DNA of 49,913 bases from Alphaproteobacteria bacterium (GCA_016870115.1 VGCH01000021.1:1-49913), one strand, 5' to 3'; counted from the stretch's first letter, positions 1 to 10,669 are shown. Notes: generated by a model from the letters alone, not told the origin. A program made the numbers and translations.

Positions 1-18
1 AATCTCCGGCATGCTTGA

Positions 19-146
19 CTAGAGCGGAATGGGAATAGATGGAACCGCATGCGGTTCCATCTATTCCCATTCGCGCGCCCGATCGGTGTGTGTTTCAGGA
101 GGCACTATGAGTTCAGCTGGTCCCAGGTGAACTCATAGTGCTCTAG
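19..146. repeat. CTAG-ended double-hairpin repeat, copy A
   Basis: A noncoding element running from CTAGAGC (19-25) to its inverse GCTCTAG (140-146). It holds two hairpins. Positions 27-72 form a perfect 46-base palindrome centred on GCATGC. Positions 102-115 pair perfectly with 128-141 (14 bp). A GC-rich linker containing GATCGGTGTGTG separates them. A closely related element lies at 26390-26516, and its stem sequences differ by paired changes, so the hairpins rather than the primary sequence are conserved. It contains no ORF or transposase, so it is a REP- or MITE-like nonautonomous repeat. Seen: the palindromes and the second copy. Inferred: mobility and any function. Confidence 0.85.
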
Positions 147-217
147 AGCGGAATGGGATCGGTGTGTGGTGCAGGAGGCACCACGGGTTCTGAGTCTGGC
201 TGAACTCTTTGTGCTCC
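143..217. repeat. Degenerate tandem copy C of the CTAG repeat
   Basis: It starts with CTAGAGCGGAATGGG, sharing the CTAG at 143-146 with the end of copy A. The first hairpin is absent: AATGGG is joined directly to ATCGGTGTGT. The second hairpin is decayed, with about 163-185 pairing imperfectly with about 203-215, and the copy ends at GTGCTCC rather than GCTCTAG. It ends 6 bases before the stop codon (224-226) of the leftward FAD oxidoreductase gene, so the array forms that gene's 3' flank. The shared CTAG suggests insertion of one copy into the end of another, or slippage duplication followed by decay. Confidence 0.7.
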
Positions 218-223
218 AATCCG

Positions 224-1498
224 TCAAAGCATCGCGCCGCCGGCGCGCAGCCTCTCGCGCAACGTGGCGGGATCGATCGCCGGCGCCGGCAGGTTGCCGG
301 CGGCGACCAGGGCCGCGGCGATGCCCACGGCATGGCTCATAGCCATGGCGGTCGGCATGACACGGATCGCGCCATGCGCCTCGTGCGTCGCCGAGAGCCC
401 CCGACCGGCGACCAGCGCGTTGTCGAGACCCTGCGGCAGGGCGATCCGGTAGGGCAGGGCATAGGCGGTATCCGGTCCCAGCTCCTCGAAGGTGATGGCG
501 GCGCCGGTCGCGTGATGCACGTCGATGGGATAGGCGCCGAGCGCCACCGTGTCCGGAAACTCCGCGCTGCGCCGCAGATCGGCGCCGGTCAGCGTGTAGA
601 GGCCGGCGATCCGGCGGGTCTCGCGGATGCCGAGCTGCGGGGCGAAGGAGACCAGGCGCGCATCGCGGCAGCCCGGCACTTCGGCCGTGATGAAACGGGC
701 CGCGGCCAGGGCCTGCCTGCGACCCTCACGCTCGCCCTCGCTCAGGGCGAACGGATCCGCCGCGTCGATCGCCACGCGCGTGACGTTGAACCAACCATCG
801 TCGCTGCCCGGCACGCGGCTACAATGGAGCGCGGCGCGCGGCAGGGTGCCGGCGGCCACCCCCCGCGCGGCGATCGCCGCCTTGGTCGCGGCGTCCATGC
901 CATCGAAGGCGCGGAAGTCGATCGGGCCCATGCGAAACATCATGGTGGCGGGCTGCAGGGTCTCGCCCTCGTCCAGACCGAGGAACGGGGCGCCGGCCCG
1001 CGCCATCAGGTCGAGATCGCCCGAGGCATCGACGGCGACCCGGGGCCGCACCTCCAGGAGGCCGCCCTTGGTGAGCAGCCGCGCCGAGGATACGACCCGC
1101 CCGCGCCGCGCGACCTCGGCGAGCTGGCAATGGAACAGCACGCGCACGCCTGCCTCGGCGCACATCGTGTCGAGCACCACCTTCAGCACCTCGGTGTCGT
1201 ACTCGACGCGATCCATGCGGTGGCCGGTCGACATGATGAAGTGGCCGTGCCCCGAGCTGCCGCCCATCGCTTCCAGCCGCGCCACGATCTCGGCCGCGAT
1301 GCCGCCCACCGCGCGGCGGCCGGCCCGGGTTTCCCAGCCGACGAACTGTCCGACGGCGCCCGCCGTGGCCGCGCCCCCGAGGAAGCCGTGCCGCTCGAAC
1401 AGCAGCGTGGTGGCGCCCTGACGCGCGGCGGCGAGGGCGGCCACGGTGCCGGCCATGCCGCCGCCGGCCACCATCACATCGCAATCGATCGGGGTCAT
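224..1498 (-). CDS. FAD-dependent oxidoreductase (FAD_oxidored family)
   Basis: A 424-residue flavoprotein with an N-terminal Rossmann dinucleotide fold: GGGMAG at residues 12-17 after a hydrophobic strand, and the ribose-binding acidic residue E35 at the end of the second strand. A second FAD motif, DASGDLDL, follows mid-protein, and the C-terminal part contains NALVAGRGLSATHEA, as in the PF12831 family of soluble FAD oxidoreductases. The substrate is not predictable. There is no signal peptide, so it is cytosolic. It is divergent from the binding-protein gene at 1561 with 62 bases between the starts. They may share a promoter region and substrate, but that is inference. The start gives the fold with no extra leader. 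Confidence 0.85.
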   Translation of the reverse strand: MTPIDCDVMVAGGGMAGTVAALAAARQGATTLLFERHGFLGGAATAGAVGQFVGWETRAGRRAVGGIAAEIVARLEAMGGSSGHGHFIMSTGHRMDRVEYDTEVLKVVLDTMCAEAGVRVLFHCQLAEVARRGRVVSSARLLTKGGLLEVRPRVAVDASGDLDLMARAGAPFLGLDEGETLQPATMMFRMGPIDFRAFDGMDAATKAAIAARGVAAGTLPRAALHCSRVPGSDDGWFNVTRVAIDAADPFALSEGEREGRRQALAAARFITAEVPGCRDARLVSFAPQLGIRETRRIAGLYTLTGADLRRSAEFPDTVALGAYPIDVHHATGAAITFEELGPDTAYALPYRIALPQGLDNALVAGRGLSATHEAHGAIRVMPTAMAMSHAVGIAAALVAAGNLPAPAIDPATLRERLRAGGAML

Positions 1499-1560
1499 GG
1501 CGTATCGTTCCCGCCGGCCAGCATGGCATACTCCCGCGCAATCAACAGCCGGAGGAACCC

Positions 1561-2583
1561 ATGAACCCGCTTTCGATCACCCGTCGCGCCGCCATCGCCG
1601 GCGCGGCGCTTCTGCCGGTCGCCGCGCGCGCCCAGGCGCCGCTCAAGGTCAACCTCGCGCTTTTGCGGCTCTCCTCGTCGGGTCCGATCTTCATCGCGAT
1701 GGAGAAGGGCTGGTTCAAGGAAGAGGGGCTCGAGATCGAGCCCAAGTATTTCCAGGCCGCGGCGCAGGTTCCGCTGGCCATCGTGTCGGGCGACGCCGAC
1801 ATCGGCGTCACCGCCTTCACGGCGGGCTTCTACAATCTGGCGGCCAAGGGCGGCTTGAAGGTCGTCGCGGCGCAGAGCGCGGAGCGGCCCGGCTACCAGC
1901 TGAACGTGATCGCCGCGACCAACGCCGCGCACGAGGCGGGACTGCGGACGGTCAAGGATCTGGCGGGCAAGCGCGTGGCCATCACGACCACCGGCTCATC
2001 GGTGCACTATTCACTGGAGGTGGTGTCGCGCAAACACGGCGTCGATACCAAGGGGATCACCATGGCGGCGCTGCAGACCATCCCCAACATGGTGGCTGCG
2101 TTCAAGGGCGGTCAGGTGGACGCAGCGGTGTTTCCCATCACCACCTTCCGGCAGGTTGAATCGGAAGGCAACGGCAAGCCGATCGCCTATGTCGGCGATG
2201 AAGTGCCGTGGCAGCTGGGCGCGGTGTTCACCTCGCCGAAGACCATCACCGAGCGGCGCCCGGCCGTCGAGAAGTTCATCGCCGCCTACCGCAAGGGCGC
2301 GTCGGCCTACCACACCGCGTTCGGAAAACGGGAGGGCGGGAAGCTCATTCCGGGACCGGGCTACGACGAGATGATCGGCATCCTCGCCAAGGTCGTGGGC
2401 CAGCCGGCCGACCGCGTGGCGGCGGGCCTGCCCTTCATCGATCCCGAAGGCCGGCTCGATGTCGGCGACATCTACAAGCAGGTCGCGTTCTGGCAGGCGG
2501 CGGGACAAGTGGGCCGCGACGCCGATCCCAAGACCTTCATCGATCTCAGCTTCGTGCGCGGCCACCTCAACGTGCCGAACTGA
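1561..2583 (+). CDS. ABC transporter substrate-binding protein, NMT1/SsuA-like, Tat-type signal
   Basis: A 340-residue periplasmic binding protein. Residues 1-25 form a signal peptide with twin arginines at 8-9, a hydrophobic stretch and an A-R-A type cleavage site near 24, compatible with Tat or Sec export. The mature part has features of the NMT1/ThiY/SsuA family: an early FIAMEKGWFKEEGLE segment and a central segment about SGDADIGVTAFTAGF. Such proteins feed nitrate, sulfonate, taurine or pyrimidine-type ABC importers. No permease or ATPase gene is adjacent, so its partner must lie elsewhere. A ribosome site, GGAGG, lies about 7 bases before the ATG. The 3' end overlaps the convergent gene at 2567 by 17 bases. 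Confidence 0.85.
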   Translation: MNPLSITRRAAIAGAALLPVAARAQAPLKVNLALLRLSSSGPIFIAMEKGWFKEEGLEIEPKYFQAAAQVPLAIVSGDADIGVTAFTAGFYNLAAKGGLKVVAAQSAERPGYQLNVIAATNAAHEAGLRTVKDLAGKRVAITTTGSSVHYSLEVVSRKHGVDTKGITMAALQTIPNMVAAFKGGQVDAAVFPITTFRQVESEGNGKPIAYVGDEVPWQLGAVFTSPKTITERRPAVEKFIAAYRKGASAYHTAFGKREGGKLIPGPGYDEMIGILAKVVGQPADRVAAGLPFIDPEGRLDVGDIYKQVAFWQAAGQVGRDADPKTFIDLSFVRGHLNVPN

Positions 2584-2959
2584 GCGTATCCGGGACCCCG
2601 ACGTCGCCCGCCGAGCCGATCTCGACCAGCGTGAAGCGCTGACGACGGCCGCCCGACACAGTCTCGATCTCGCGCGCGCCGCGCTCGGGGTCGATCAGGG
2701 CGGTGGTGGCGAGCTCGAGCGTTGGGCCCGGCGGTGTCGCGAGCCGGTGCCGCGCGGTCTGGCGCCAGGCCTGCGCGTCGTCGTCCCACACCCGCGCATA
2801 GGAAGTCTCGAGAGCCGCACCGAACGGATGCCGGACCGCGATCCAGGCGCGCTGCAGGAGCGTGAGCGGTGCCAGATCGGCCGCCGGCGCGTCCCGCCAC
2901 TCTCGGGCCGATGCCGAGAACGGCGACAGGCCGAGCGCCAGCAGCCAGCTATCGAGCAA
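2567..2959 (-). CDS. Small hypothetical protein, coupled to the upstream TPR gene
   Basis: About 130 codons read from a TTG at 2959-2957 that overlaps the stop codon of the TPR gene (2949-2951), an arrangement suggesting translational coupling. Residues 2-18 are a short hydrophobic segment ending in S-A-S-A and could be a signal peptide. The rest is rich in W and R (RAWIAVRHPF, YARVW) and matches no family I recognise. The start is uncertain because no ATG or GTG exists at the junction. An alternative is that it is the C-terminal part of the TPR protein separated by a frameshift. Convergent overlap of 17 bases with the binding-protein gene. Confidence 0.45.
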   Translation of the reverse strand: MLDSWLLALGLSPFSASAREWRDAPAADLAPLTLLQRAWIAVRHPFGAALETSYARVWDDDAQAWRQTARHRLATPPGPTLELATTALIDPERGAREIETVSGGRRQRFTLVEIGSAGDVGVPDTLSSAR

Positions 2960-3545
2960 CGGCGCGCGCTTCCTCGTTGGCGGGGAAGCGCTCCAGGACC
3001 TGGGCGTAGGCCTGCTTGGCGCCGGCCACGTTGCGCTGCCAGGCGCGGGCGCGGGCGAGATAGACCAGCGCCGTCGCGTCCGACGGCCAGGCCGTCGCGA
3101 CATCACGCGCGTGCTGCTCCAGGTCAGGCCATTGCTTCAGCGCTTCCTCGCAGATCATGAGCCGCACGTGCGCGGTGTAGTCCCAGGGCGAGATCGTCAG
3201 CACCTGGCGCGCCTGTGTCGCGGCGTCCTGCCAGCGCTGCTGGGCGAGCAGCGGCAGGGTGAGTCCGAGCCGGCCGTCGAGCGAGTTGGGATTGGCCTGC
3301 AGGATCCGGTTGTAGTGATTGATCGAGTCGTTGTAGCGGCCGTTGAGATAGGCCAGCCAGCCCAGACGCAACCGCGCGAACTCGTGGCCCGAGTCGGCCA
3401 GCGGCTGGAGAAGCTGCGCGGCCGCGTCGTAGCGCTTCTCACCTTCGAGCTTGTAGAAGTTGGCGAACACCACATCGTTCTGGGCTAGAGACGGTGCCGA
3501 CCAGACGCATGCCACCAACGCCAACGAAGCGATCAACTTTTTCAC
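2949..3545 (-). CDS. Exported tetratricopeptide-repeat protein
   Basis: A 198-residue protein. The GTG at 3545 is chosen because GGGAGG lies about 8 bases upstream and the next residues, KKLIASLALVAC, begin a good Sec signal peptide ending at S-L-A-Q near residue 22. The mature part is made of consecutive 34-residue helical hairpins with TPR consensus spacing (for example Y-x-x-A-x-x-L-L-x-P-L-A and N-P-N-S-L-D-G-R-L), roughly four to five repeats. TPRs are protein-binding scaffolds. The partner is unknown, but the coupled gene just downstream is the first candidate. HxlR lies upstream, 72 bases away, on the same strand. Confidence 0.75.
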   Translation of the reverse strand: MKKLIASLALVACVWSAPSLAQNDVVFANFYKLEGEKRYDAAAQLLQPLADSGHEFARLRLGWLAYLNGRYNDSINHYNRILQANPNSLDGRLGLTLPLLAQQRWQDAATQARQVLTISPWDYTAHVRLMICEEALKQWPDLEQHARDVATAWPSDATALVYLARARAWQRNVAGAKQAYAQVLERFPANEEARAVAR

Positions 3546-3617
3546 TTGAAGTCCTCCCACCGAGAAATCCTGTCTGAACGGGATACGGCAGGGCGCGGGG
3601 CGCCATCCCCGCTCTTT

Positions 3618-3983
3618 TCACTCCGCCGCGCGCGCCGTGGGGCGGTCGTCTTCCGCCATCCATCGCGTGCCCACCGCCGCGAGGCGGTCCAGGACGTCGT
3701 CGAGCTCGTGGCCACGGGTCGTCAGTGAATAGGTCACCTTGGGCGGGATGGTGCGCTCGTAGCGGCGCGCGATCAGCCCGTGTCCCTCCAGCGCCCGCAG
3801 GCGCTCCGTCAGCATCTTGGCGGAGACCCCGGTGATCCGGCGCTTCAACTCGCCGAAACGCTGGGGCCCGTGCGTGCGCAGGTTGTAGAGGATGTAGGTC
3901 GTCCAGGGCCCCATCAGCATGCGCAGGATGAAATCCATGGGGCAGGACGGCCGTTCGGCCGACTGGGGCGCGATCGCATCCAT
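3618..3983 (-). CDS. HxlR-family winged-helix transcriptional regulator
   Basis: A 121-residue regulator with the HxlR layout: an N-terminal C14-P-M-D-F-I-L, the LMGPWTTYILYNL helix, the recognition region GELKRRITGVSAKMLTERLRAL, and the wing YERTIPPKVTYSLT. HxlR proteins bind DNA as dimers and often respond to electrophiles or oxidants through a conserved N-terminal cysteine, here C14. The ATG at 3983 yields the normal family length. A 13-bp inverted repeat (4001-4035) lies just upstream and could be its operator, so autoregulation is plausible. The target may also be the oligopeptide-type binding protein upstream. Confidence 0.9.
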   Translation of the reverse strand: MDAIAPQSAERPSCPMDFILRMLMGPWTTYILYNLRTHGPQRFGELKRRITGVSAKMLTERLRALEGHGLIARRYERTIPPKVTYSLTTRGHELDDVLDRLAAVGTRWMAEDDRPTARAAE

Positions 3984-4000
3984 AGATGCCTCGTTACGAA

Positions 4001-4035
4001 ACGAAACCGGGTAGGAAATCCTTACCCGGTTTCGT
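4001..4035 (-). terminator. Hairpin between the binding-protein and HxlR genes: terminator or operator
   Basis: Perfect 13-base arms ACGAAACCGGGTA (4001-4013) and TACCCGGTTTCGT (4023-4035) with a 9-base loop. It lies 16 bases past the stop codon of the leftward binding-protein gene. Read on the minus strand the hairpin is followed by TTCG rather than a long T run, so it would be a weak intrinsic terminator. It also lies 17 bases upstream of the HxlR start, a normal operator position for a dimeric winged-helix regulator. Confidence 0.45.
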
Positions 4036-4051
4036 CTCTCAAGTCATGCCT

Positions 4052-5632
4052 CTACTTCTTGCTGATGTTCCAGAGCACCGGCGCCGGCGCCTGCAGCCAG
4101 CCCTCCAGCCGGTCCTTCCGGTAGGCACCGAACGCCTTGTACTGGCCCAGCACGAAGTAGTGCGCCTGGTCCATGACGCGGTCCGAGACCTGCATGGCGA
4201 GCGCCTTCTGCTTCGCCGGATCCTGTTCGGAGACCATGGCGGCGCGGATCTTTTCCAGATCCGGGTCGCAGGGCCAGCCGAACCACGCCTTGTCGCAGTC
4301 GCCGCGGGTGAAGGAATTGCCCACCGGATTGTCGGCGTCGACGGTCGTCGTGGTGGTGAAGAAGATGTTCCAGCCGCCTTGCGTCGGCGGTTCCTTGCGC
4401 GAGCGCCGGGCGACCACGGTCTGCCAGTCCATCGCGTGGATATCGACCTTGAAGCCGGCGCGCTCGAGCTGCTGCTTGCCGACCGGCGGCAGCATGTTCG
4501 ACGACGCCAGATCGGTCTGATGCATCATCAGAATTGGCGTGCCGTCGTAGCCGCTCTCCTTCAGGAGCGCGCGCGCCTTTTCGAGGTTGGGCTTGATCAG
4601 CAGATCGCCGTAGGTCTTCTCGTAGGGTGAGCCGCAGACGAGCGGCGCGTTGCAGACGCTATAGATTTCCGGATCGCCGACCTGCGCGCGCAGGAAGTCC
4701 TCCATGCCGAGCGCATACATCGCGGCCTGGCGGGCCTTCACGTTGTTGAACGGCGGATGCAGGTGGTTCATGCGCATGACGATCTGGCTCCCGAGCGGGT
4801 TCCAGGCGTGCATCGCGATGTTGCGGTCCTTGCGCAGCGTCGGGAAGTGGTCGGGGATCGGCACCTCGATCAGGTCGATCTCGCCGCTCAACAGGGCGTT
4901 CACGGCGGTCATCGGGTCGGAGATTGCCAGCCACTCGATGCGGTCCACCTTTGCGACCTTGCCGCCGGCCAGCATCGACGGCGGCTCGTTGCGCGGCTTG
5001 TACTTGGTGTTCTTGACGTAGACGACCTTCTCGCCGGGCTTCCACTCATCCCGCTTGAAGACGAACGGACCGGAGCCGATGAACTCCTTGATCTGTTCGT
5101 TGGGCGAGGTTTCGGCGATGCGCTTGGGCATCATGAACGGAACGTTCGAGGAGGGCTTGCCCAGCGCGTCGAGGACGAGGCCGAACGGCTCCTTCAGCGT
5201 CAGTCGGAACGTGCGGGCGTCGACCGCCACCAACTCGCCGGTGGCCTTCAGCAGCAGCTGGCCCAGCGCGTCGCGCGCGCCCCAGCGGCGGATCGAGGCG
5301 ACGCAATCCTCGGCGGTGACCGGCTGACCGTCGTGCCACTCCAGTCCCTCGCGCAGCGTGAAGGTCCAGACCAGCTTGTCGGGCGACGTCTCGTACTTCT
5401 CGACCATCTGCGGCCGGACCTGCAGCTTGTCGTCCTTCGAGAACAGCACGTCGTAGACGAGGTAGCCGTGGTTTCGACTGATGAAGGCCGTCGTCCAGAT
5501 CGGATCGAGGATCTTGAGGTCGGAGTGAGCGACCATGCGCAATGTCGTCTGCGCCGTCGCGGGCGACGGCAGCGCCGCCATCGTTGCGCTGGCCGCGATC
5601 GCCAGTCCCGCCAGCTTGCCCCACATGCCCAT
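4052..5632 (-). CDS. ABC transporter substrate-binding protein, family 5 (peptide/nickel type)
   Basis: A 526-residue periplasmic binding protein of the DppA/OppA (SBP_bac_5) family, full length. Residues 1-27 are a Sec signal peptide ending at A-T-A-Q. The mature protein shows family landmarks: LKILDPIWTTAF near the start, PQMVEKYETSPDKLVWTFTLREGLEWHDGQPVTAEDC around residues 75-110, and FNNVKARQAAMYAL in the second lobe. It would bind a peptide, glycoside or similar solute. No dppBCDF-type permease or ATPase genes are next to it, so it is an orphan here. The ATG at 5632 follows AAAGGA at good spacing; a second ATG lies 6 bases further in. Confidence 0.9.
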   Translation of the reverse strand: MGMWGKLAGLAIAASATMAALPSPATAQTTLRMVAHSDLKILDPIWTTAFISRNHGYLVYDVLFSKDDKLQVRPQMVEKYETSPDKLVWTFTLREGLEWHDGQPVTAEDCVASIRRWGARDALGQLLLKATGELVAVDARTFRLTLKEPFGLVLDALGKPSSNVPFMMPKRIAETSPNEQIKEFIGSGPFVFKRDEWKPGEKVVYVKNTKYKPRNEPPSMLAGGKVAKVDRIEWLAISDPMTAVNALLSGEIDLIEVPIPDHFPTLRKDRNIAMHAWNPLGSQIVMRMNHLHPPFNNVKARQAAMYALGMEDFLRAQVGDPEIYSVCNAPLVCGSPYEKTYGDLLIKPNLEKARALLKESGYDGTPILMMHQTDLASSNMLPPVGKQQLERAGFKVDIHAMDWQTVVARRSRKEPPTQGGWNIFFTTTTTVDADNPVGNSFTRGDCDKAWFGWPCDPDLEKIRAAMVSEQDPAKQKALAMQVSDRVMDQAHYFVLGQYKAFGAYRKDRLEGWLQAPAPVLWNISKK

Positions 5633-5885
5633 GCCGCGTCCTTTCGGTGTTGGAACCGTGGAATGATAGCAAGGAGTATGCCGCCGGGATAGCCGCGCCG
5701 CCGCACGCCTTTCGACCGTTCTAGCGTTCTACGGCGCCCGGTCCTTGCGGCGTTGGATGGGGATCGTACGCGCGCGACTCAGGCGGCCCAGCGCGGTCGC
5801 CCGGATGCGCATCTGCAAAGTTGACCTGTCGCGCTCGGCTTGGCCCGTTCCGGGACCTGCGGCCGGGCGCTCTATCGCGCCGGTG

Positions 5886-6227
<342 letters not shown>

Positions 6228-6279
6228 GCTCTCTCTCCTCACGGCGCCCGGAGCGCCCAACCGCGTCAATATAGGGGGC

Positions 6280-6516
6280 TCAGGGCCGCCGCGCCATGGT
6301 CGTCAGCTGAAGGGCATGCAGTTCGCCCCCCATCCGGCCGCGCAGGGCGGCATAGACCATCTGGTGCTGCTGGATTCGGCTCTTGCCTGTGAAGATGTCG
6401 CTCACGACGGTCGCGGCATAGTGGTCGCCATCGCCCGCCAGGTCGCGAATCTCCACTTCGGCACCGGGAATGCCCTCGCGGATCATCTGGGCAATCTGGT
6501 CGGCGGGCATGGGCAT
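6280..6516 (-). CDS. bolA: BolA-family protein
   Basis: A 78-residue BolA/IbaG-type protein with a compact alpha-beta fold: an N-terminal helix [22 protein letters not shown], the [12 protein letters not shown] strand-loop, and [30 protein letters not shown]. The C-terminal histidine in the GELHAL segment is the residue used by BolA proteins to share a [2Fe-2S] cluster with a monothiol glutaredoxin, and grxD follows directly downstream. The start at 6516 gives normal family length; the in-frame upstream ATG at 6621 would extend into the purL coding region. purL is 71 bases upstream, so the gene belongs to the purine operon transcript. Confidence 0.93.
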   Translation of the reverse strand: MPMPADQIAQMIREGIPGAEVEIRDLAGDGDHYAATVVSDIFTGKSRIQQHQMVYAALRGRMGGELHALQLTTMARRP

Positions 6517-6587
6517 GGCGCGGGCTCCGGTCGGTAAGCGGCGGATATGGGTGCTCGCCACTCGGACTGTCAATCTCGTGGGACCTG

Positions 6588-8818
<2,231 letters not shown>

Positions 8819-8822
<4 letters not shown>

Positions 8823-9508
8823 GACAGGGCCTCCACCAGCCCCTCGAACAGCCCGCGTCCATCGCCACCGCCGAACAGCGGCTCGATGGCATTCTCCGGA
8901 TGGGGCATCATGCCCAGCACGGTCTTGCCTTCGTTGAAGACGCCCGCGATGTCGTTGATCGACCCGTTGGGATTGCCCGTGCCGCCCCGCGTGCCGTCAG
9001 GGGCGCAGTAGCGGAACGCGACCTGGCCCCGATCCTCCAGCCGGCGCAGCGTCTCGGCGTCGGCGAAATAGTTGCCTTCGGCGTGCGCCACCGGCACGCG
9101 GATCACCTGGCCCGACTGATATCGGTTGGTGAACAGGCTCTGCCCGGTCTCGACGCGCAGATGGACGTCGCCGCAGATGAACTTGAGCTGCCGGTTGCGC
9201 ATCAGGACGCCCGGCAGCAGCCCGGCCTCGGTGATGATCTGGAACCCGTTGCAGACGCCCAGCACCGGAACGCCGCGAGCGGCGCGGCGCTTCACCTCGG
9301 CCATCACCGGCGACTGCGCCGCCATCGCGCCGCAGCGCAGATAGTCGCCGTAGGAAAAGCCGCCCGGCACCACGATCAGGTCGGCCGCATCGAAGTCGCC
9401 GTCCCCGTGCCACACCATCTGCGGCTTGCGCGCGGTCACCAACTCTATCGCCCTTGCTATGTCGCCTTCCCGGTTCGAACCGGGAAACACCAGAACCGCC
9501 GCCTTCAT
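8819..9508 (-). CDS. purQ: Phosphoribosylformylglycinamidine synthase subunit I, glutaminase (PurQ)
   Basis: A 229-residue class I glutamine amidotransferase. The nucleophile elbow is VLGVCNGFQ with C86, and the His/Glu pair of the triad is in [11 protein letters not shown] near residue 205. It releases ammonia from glutamine and channels it to PurL. Length and motifs are normal. The purS stop lies 7 bases upstream and the gene overlaps purL by 4 bases downstream, giving stoichiometric coupled expression of the three-subunit enzyme. Confidence 0.97.
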
Positions 9509-9515
9509 CGTCGCC

Positions 9516-9758
9516 TCAGCTCAGGATCTCGATCGAGTAGTTCTCGATCACCGTGTTTGCGAGCAGCTTGCGGCACATCTCATCCAGCCGGGTCCGCGCC
9601 GCAGCGGCATCGGTGCCGGCGAGCTCCAGCTCGATGAACTTGCCCTGGCGCACCTCCCCCACCTCCGGGAAGCCGAGGCGATTGAGCGAGTGGCCGATCG
9701 CCTTGCCCTGGGGGTCGAGGACGCCGTTCTTCAACGTCACATGCACGCGTGCCTTCAT
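9516..9758 (-). CDS. purS: Phosphoribosylformylglycinamidine synthase subunit PurS
   Basis: An 80-residue PurS protein with the recognisable start [20 protein letters not shown], the [21 protein letters not shown] core and the C-terminal [11 protein letters not shown]. PurS dimers bridge PurQ and PurL in the FGAM synthetase complex of bacteria with the small PurL. It lies 6 bases downstream of purC and 7 bases upstream of purQ, inside the operon. Confidence 0.96.
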   Translation of the reverse strand: MKARVHVTLKNGVLDPQGKAIGHSLNRLGFPEVGEVRQGKFIELELAGTDAAAARTRLDEMCRKLLANTVIENYSIEILS

Positions 9759-9764
9759 GTCGTC

Positions 9765-10529
9765 TCACTGCAACGTGGTGGGGCCGCGCACATCGCCCGG
9801 TCCCTGGTCAATCAGGATGCCAAGCCGCCGCGCCACCTCCTGATAGGCTTCCTCGACCTTGCCGAGGTCGCGGCGGAAACGGTCCTTGTCCATCTTTTCG
9901 TTGGTGCGGAGGTCCCACAGGCGGCAGCTGTCCGGGCTGATCTCGTCCGCCAGCACGATGCGCACTGTGTCGTCCTCGTAGAGCCGGCCGAACTCGATCT
10001 TGAAATCGATCAGCTTGATGCCGCAGCCAAGGAACAGGCCGAACAGGAAATCGTTCACCCGCAGCGCGAGCGCCACCATGTCGTCGATGTCCTGCGGATT
10101 GGCCCAACCGAAGGCGGTGATGTGCTCTTCGGTCACCATCGGGTCGCTGAGCTGGTCGTTCTTGTGGAAGAACTCCATGATTGAGCGCGGCAGCTGCGTG
10201 CCTTCGGTGACGCCAAAGCGCGTGGCGAACGAGCCGGCGGCGTAGTTGCGGACCACCACCTCCAGCGGAATGATCTCGAGCTCGCGTACGAGCTGCTCGC
10301 GCATGTTCAGGCGACGGACGAAATGGGTCGGAACGCCGATCTCGCCCAGCTTGGTCATTAGGTATTCGGAGATGCGGTTGTTGATCACGCCCTTGCCCGT
10401 GATCGTGCCCTTTTTCTTGTTGTTGAAGGCCGTCGCATCGTCCTTGAAATACTGCACGATCGTGCCCGGCTCGGGGCCTTCGTACAGGATCTTGGCCTTG
10501 CCCTCGTAGATGCGGCGGCGGCGGGACAT
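9765..10529 (-). CDS. purC: SAICAR synthetase (PurC)
   Basis: A 254-residue phosphoribosylaminoimidazole-succinocarboxamide synthase. Landmarks are [17 protein letters not shown] at the N-terminus (nucleotide-binding strand pair), the [14 protein letters not shown] segment and [11 protein letters not shown], followed by [10 protein letters not shown] and [13 protein letters not shown]. It joins CAIR and aspartate using ATP. It is the first gene of the purC-purS-purQ-purL-bolA-grxD run. GAGGAG lies 7 bases before the ATG. The 140-base gap to the divergent gene at 10670 should hold the operon promoter. Confidence 0.97.
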   Translation of the reverse strand: MSRRRRIYEGKAKILYEGPEPGTIVQYFKDDATAFNNKKKGTITGKGVINNRISEYLMTKLGEIGVPTHFVRRLNMREQLVRELEIIPLEVVVRNYAAGSFATRFGVTEGTQLPRSIMEFFHKNDQLSDPMVTEEHITAFGWANPQDIDDMVALALRVNDFLFGLFLGCGIKLIDFKIEFGRLYEDDTVRIVLADEISPDSCRLWDLRTNEKMDKDRFRRDLGKVEEAYQEVARRLGILIDQGPGDVRGPTTLQ

Positions 10530-10619
10530 TCAGCTACTCCTCGGCCGACGGGGCGGCCCGTCCGCCGGCGCGGCGGACTATGTCGGAAAACCCCCGGTGG
10601 GGGACTGGGGAAATTTTGA

Positions 10620-10649
10620 TTGCCAAAAATGACGCTCCCGTCATATTGG
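10620..10649 (+). promoter_or_regulatory. Candidate promoter with an internal inverted repeat, upstream of the diiron gene
   Basis: A possible -35 box TTGCCA (10620-10625) and -10 box CATATT (10642-10647) are separated by 16 bases. The spacer contains the exact inverted repeat TGACG-CTCC-CGTCA (10630-10643). An operator placed between the promoter boxes would normally act as a repressor site. A Shine-Dalgarno GGAG follows at 10657-10660, ahead of the ATG at 10670. Boxes were assigned by eye; the inverted repeat itself is exact. Confidence 0.4.
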
Positions 10650-10669
10650 CCTCCACGGAGCAGGGATCA

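Noticed and set aside
209-1564. Long plus-strand frame over the FAD oxidoreductase gene
   Set aside because: It is the GC-rich antisense shadow of the real gene on the other strand: low-complexity, Arg/His/Gly-rich product with no motif.
5633-5885. A gene in the 253-base gap between the binding protein and grxD
   Set aside because: Frames there are short and GC-shadow-like with no ribosome site; nothing else is recognisable.
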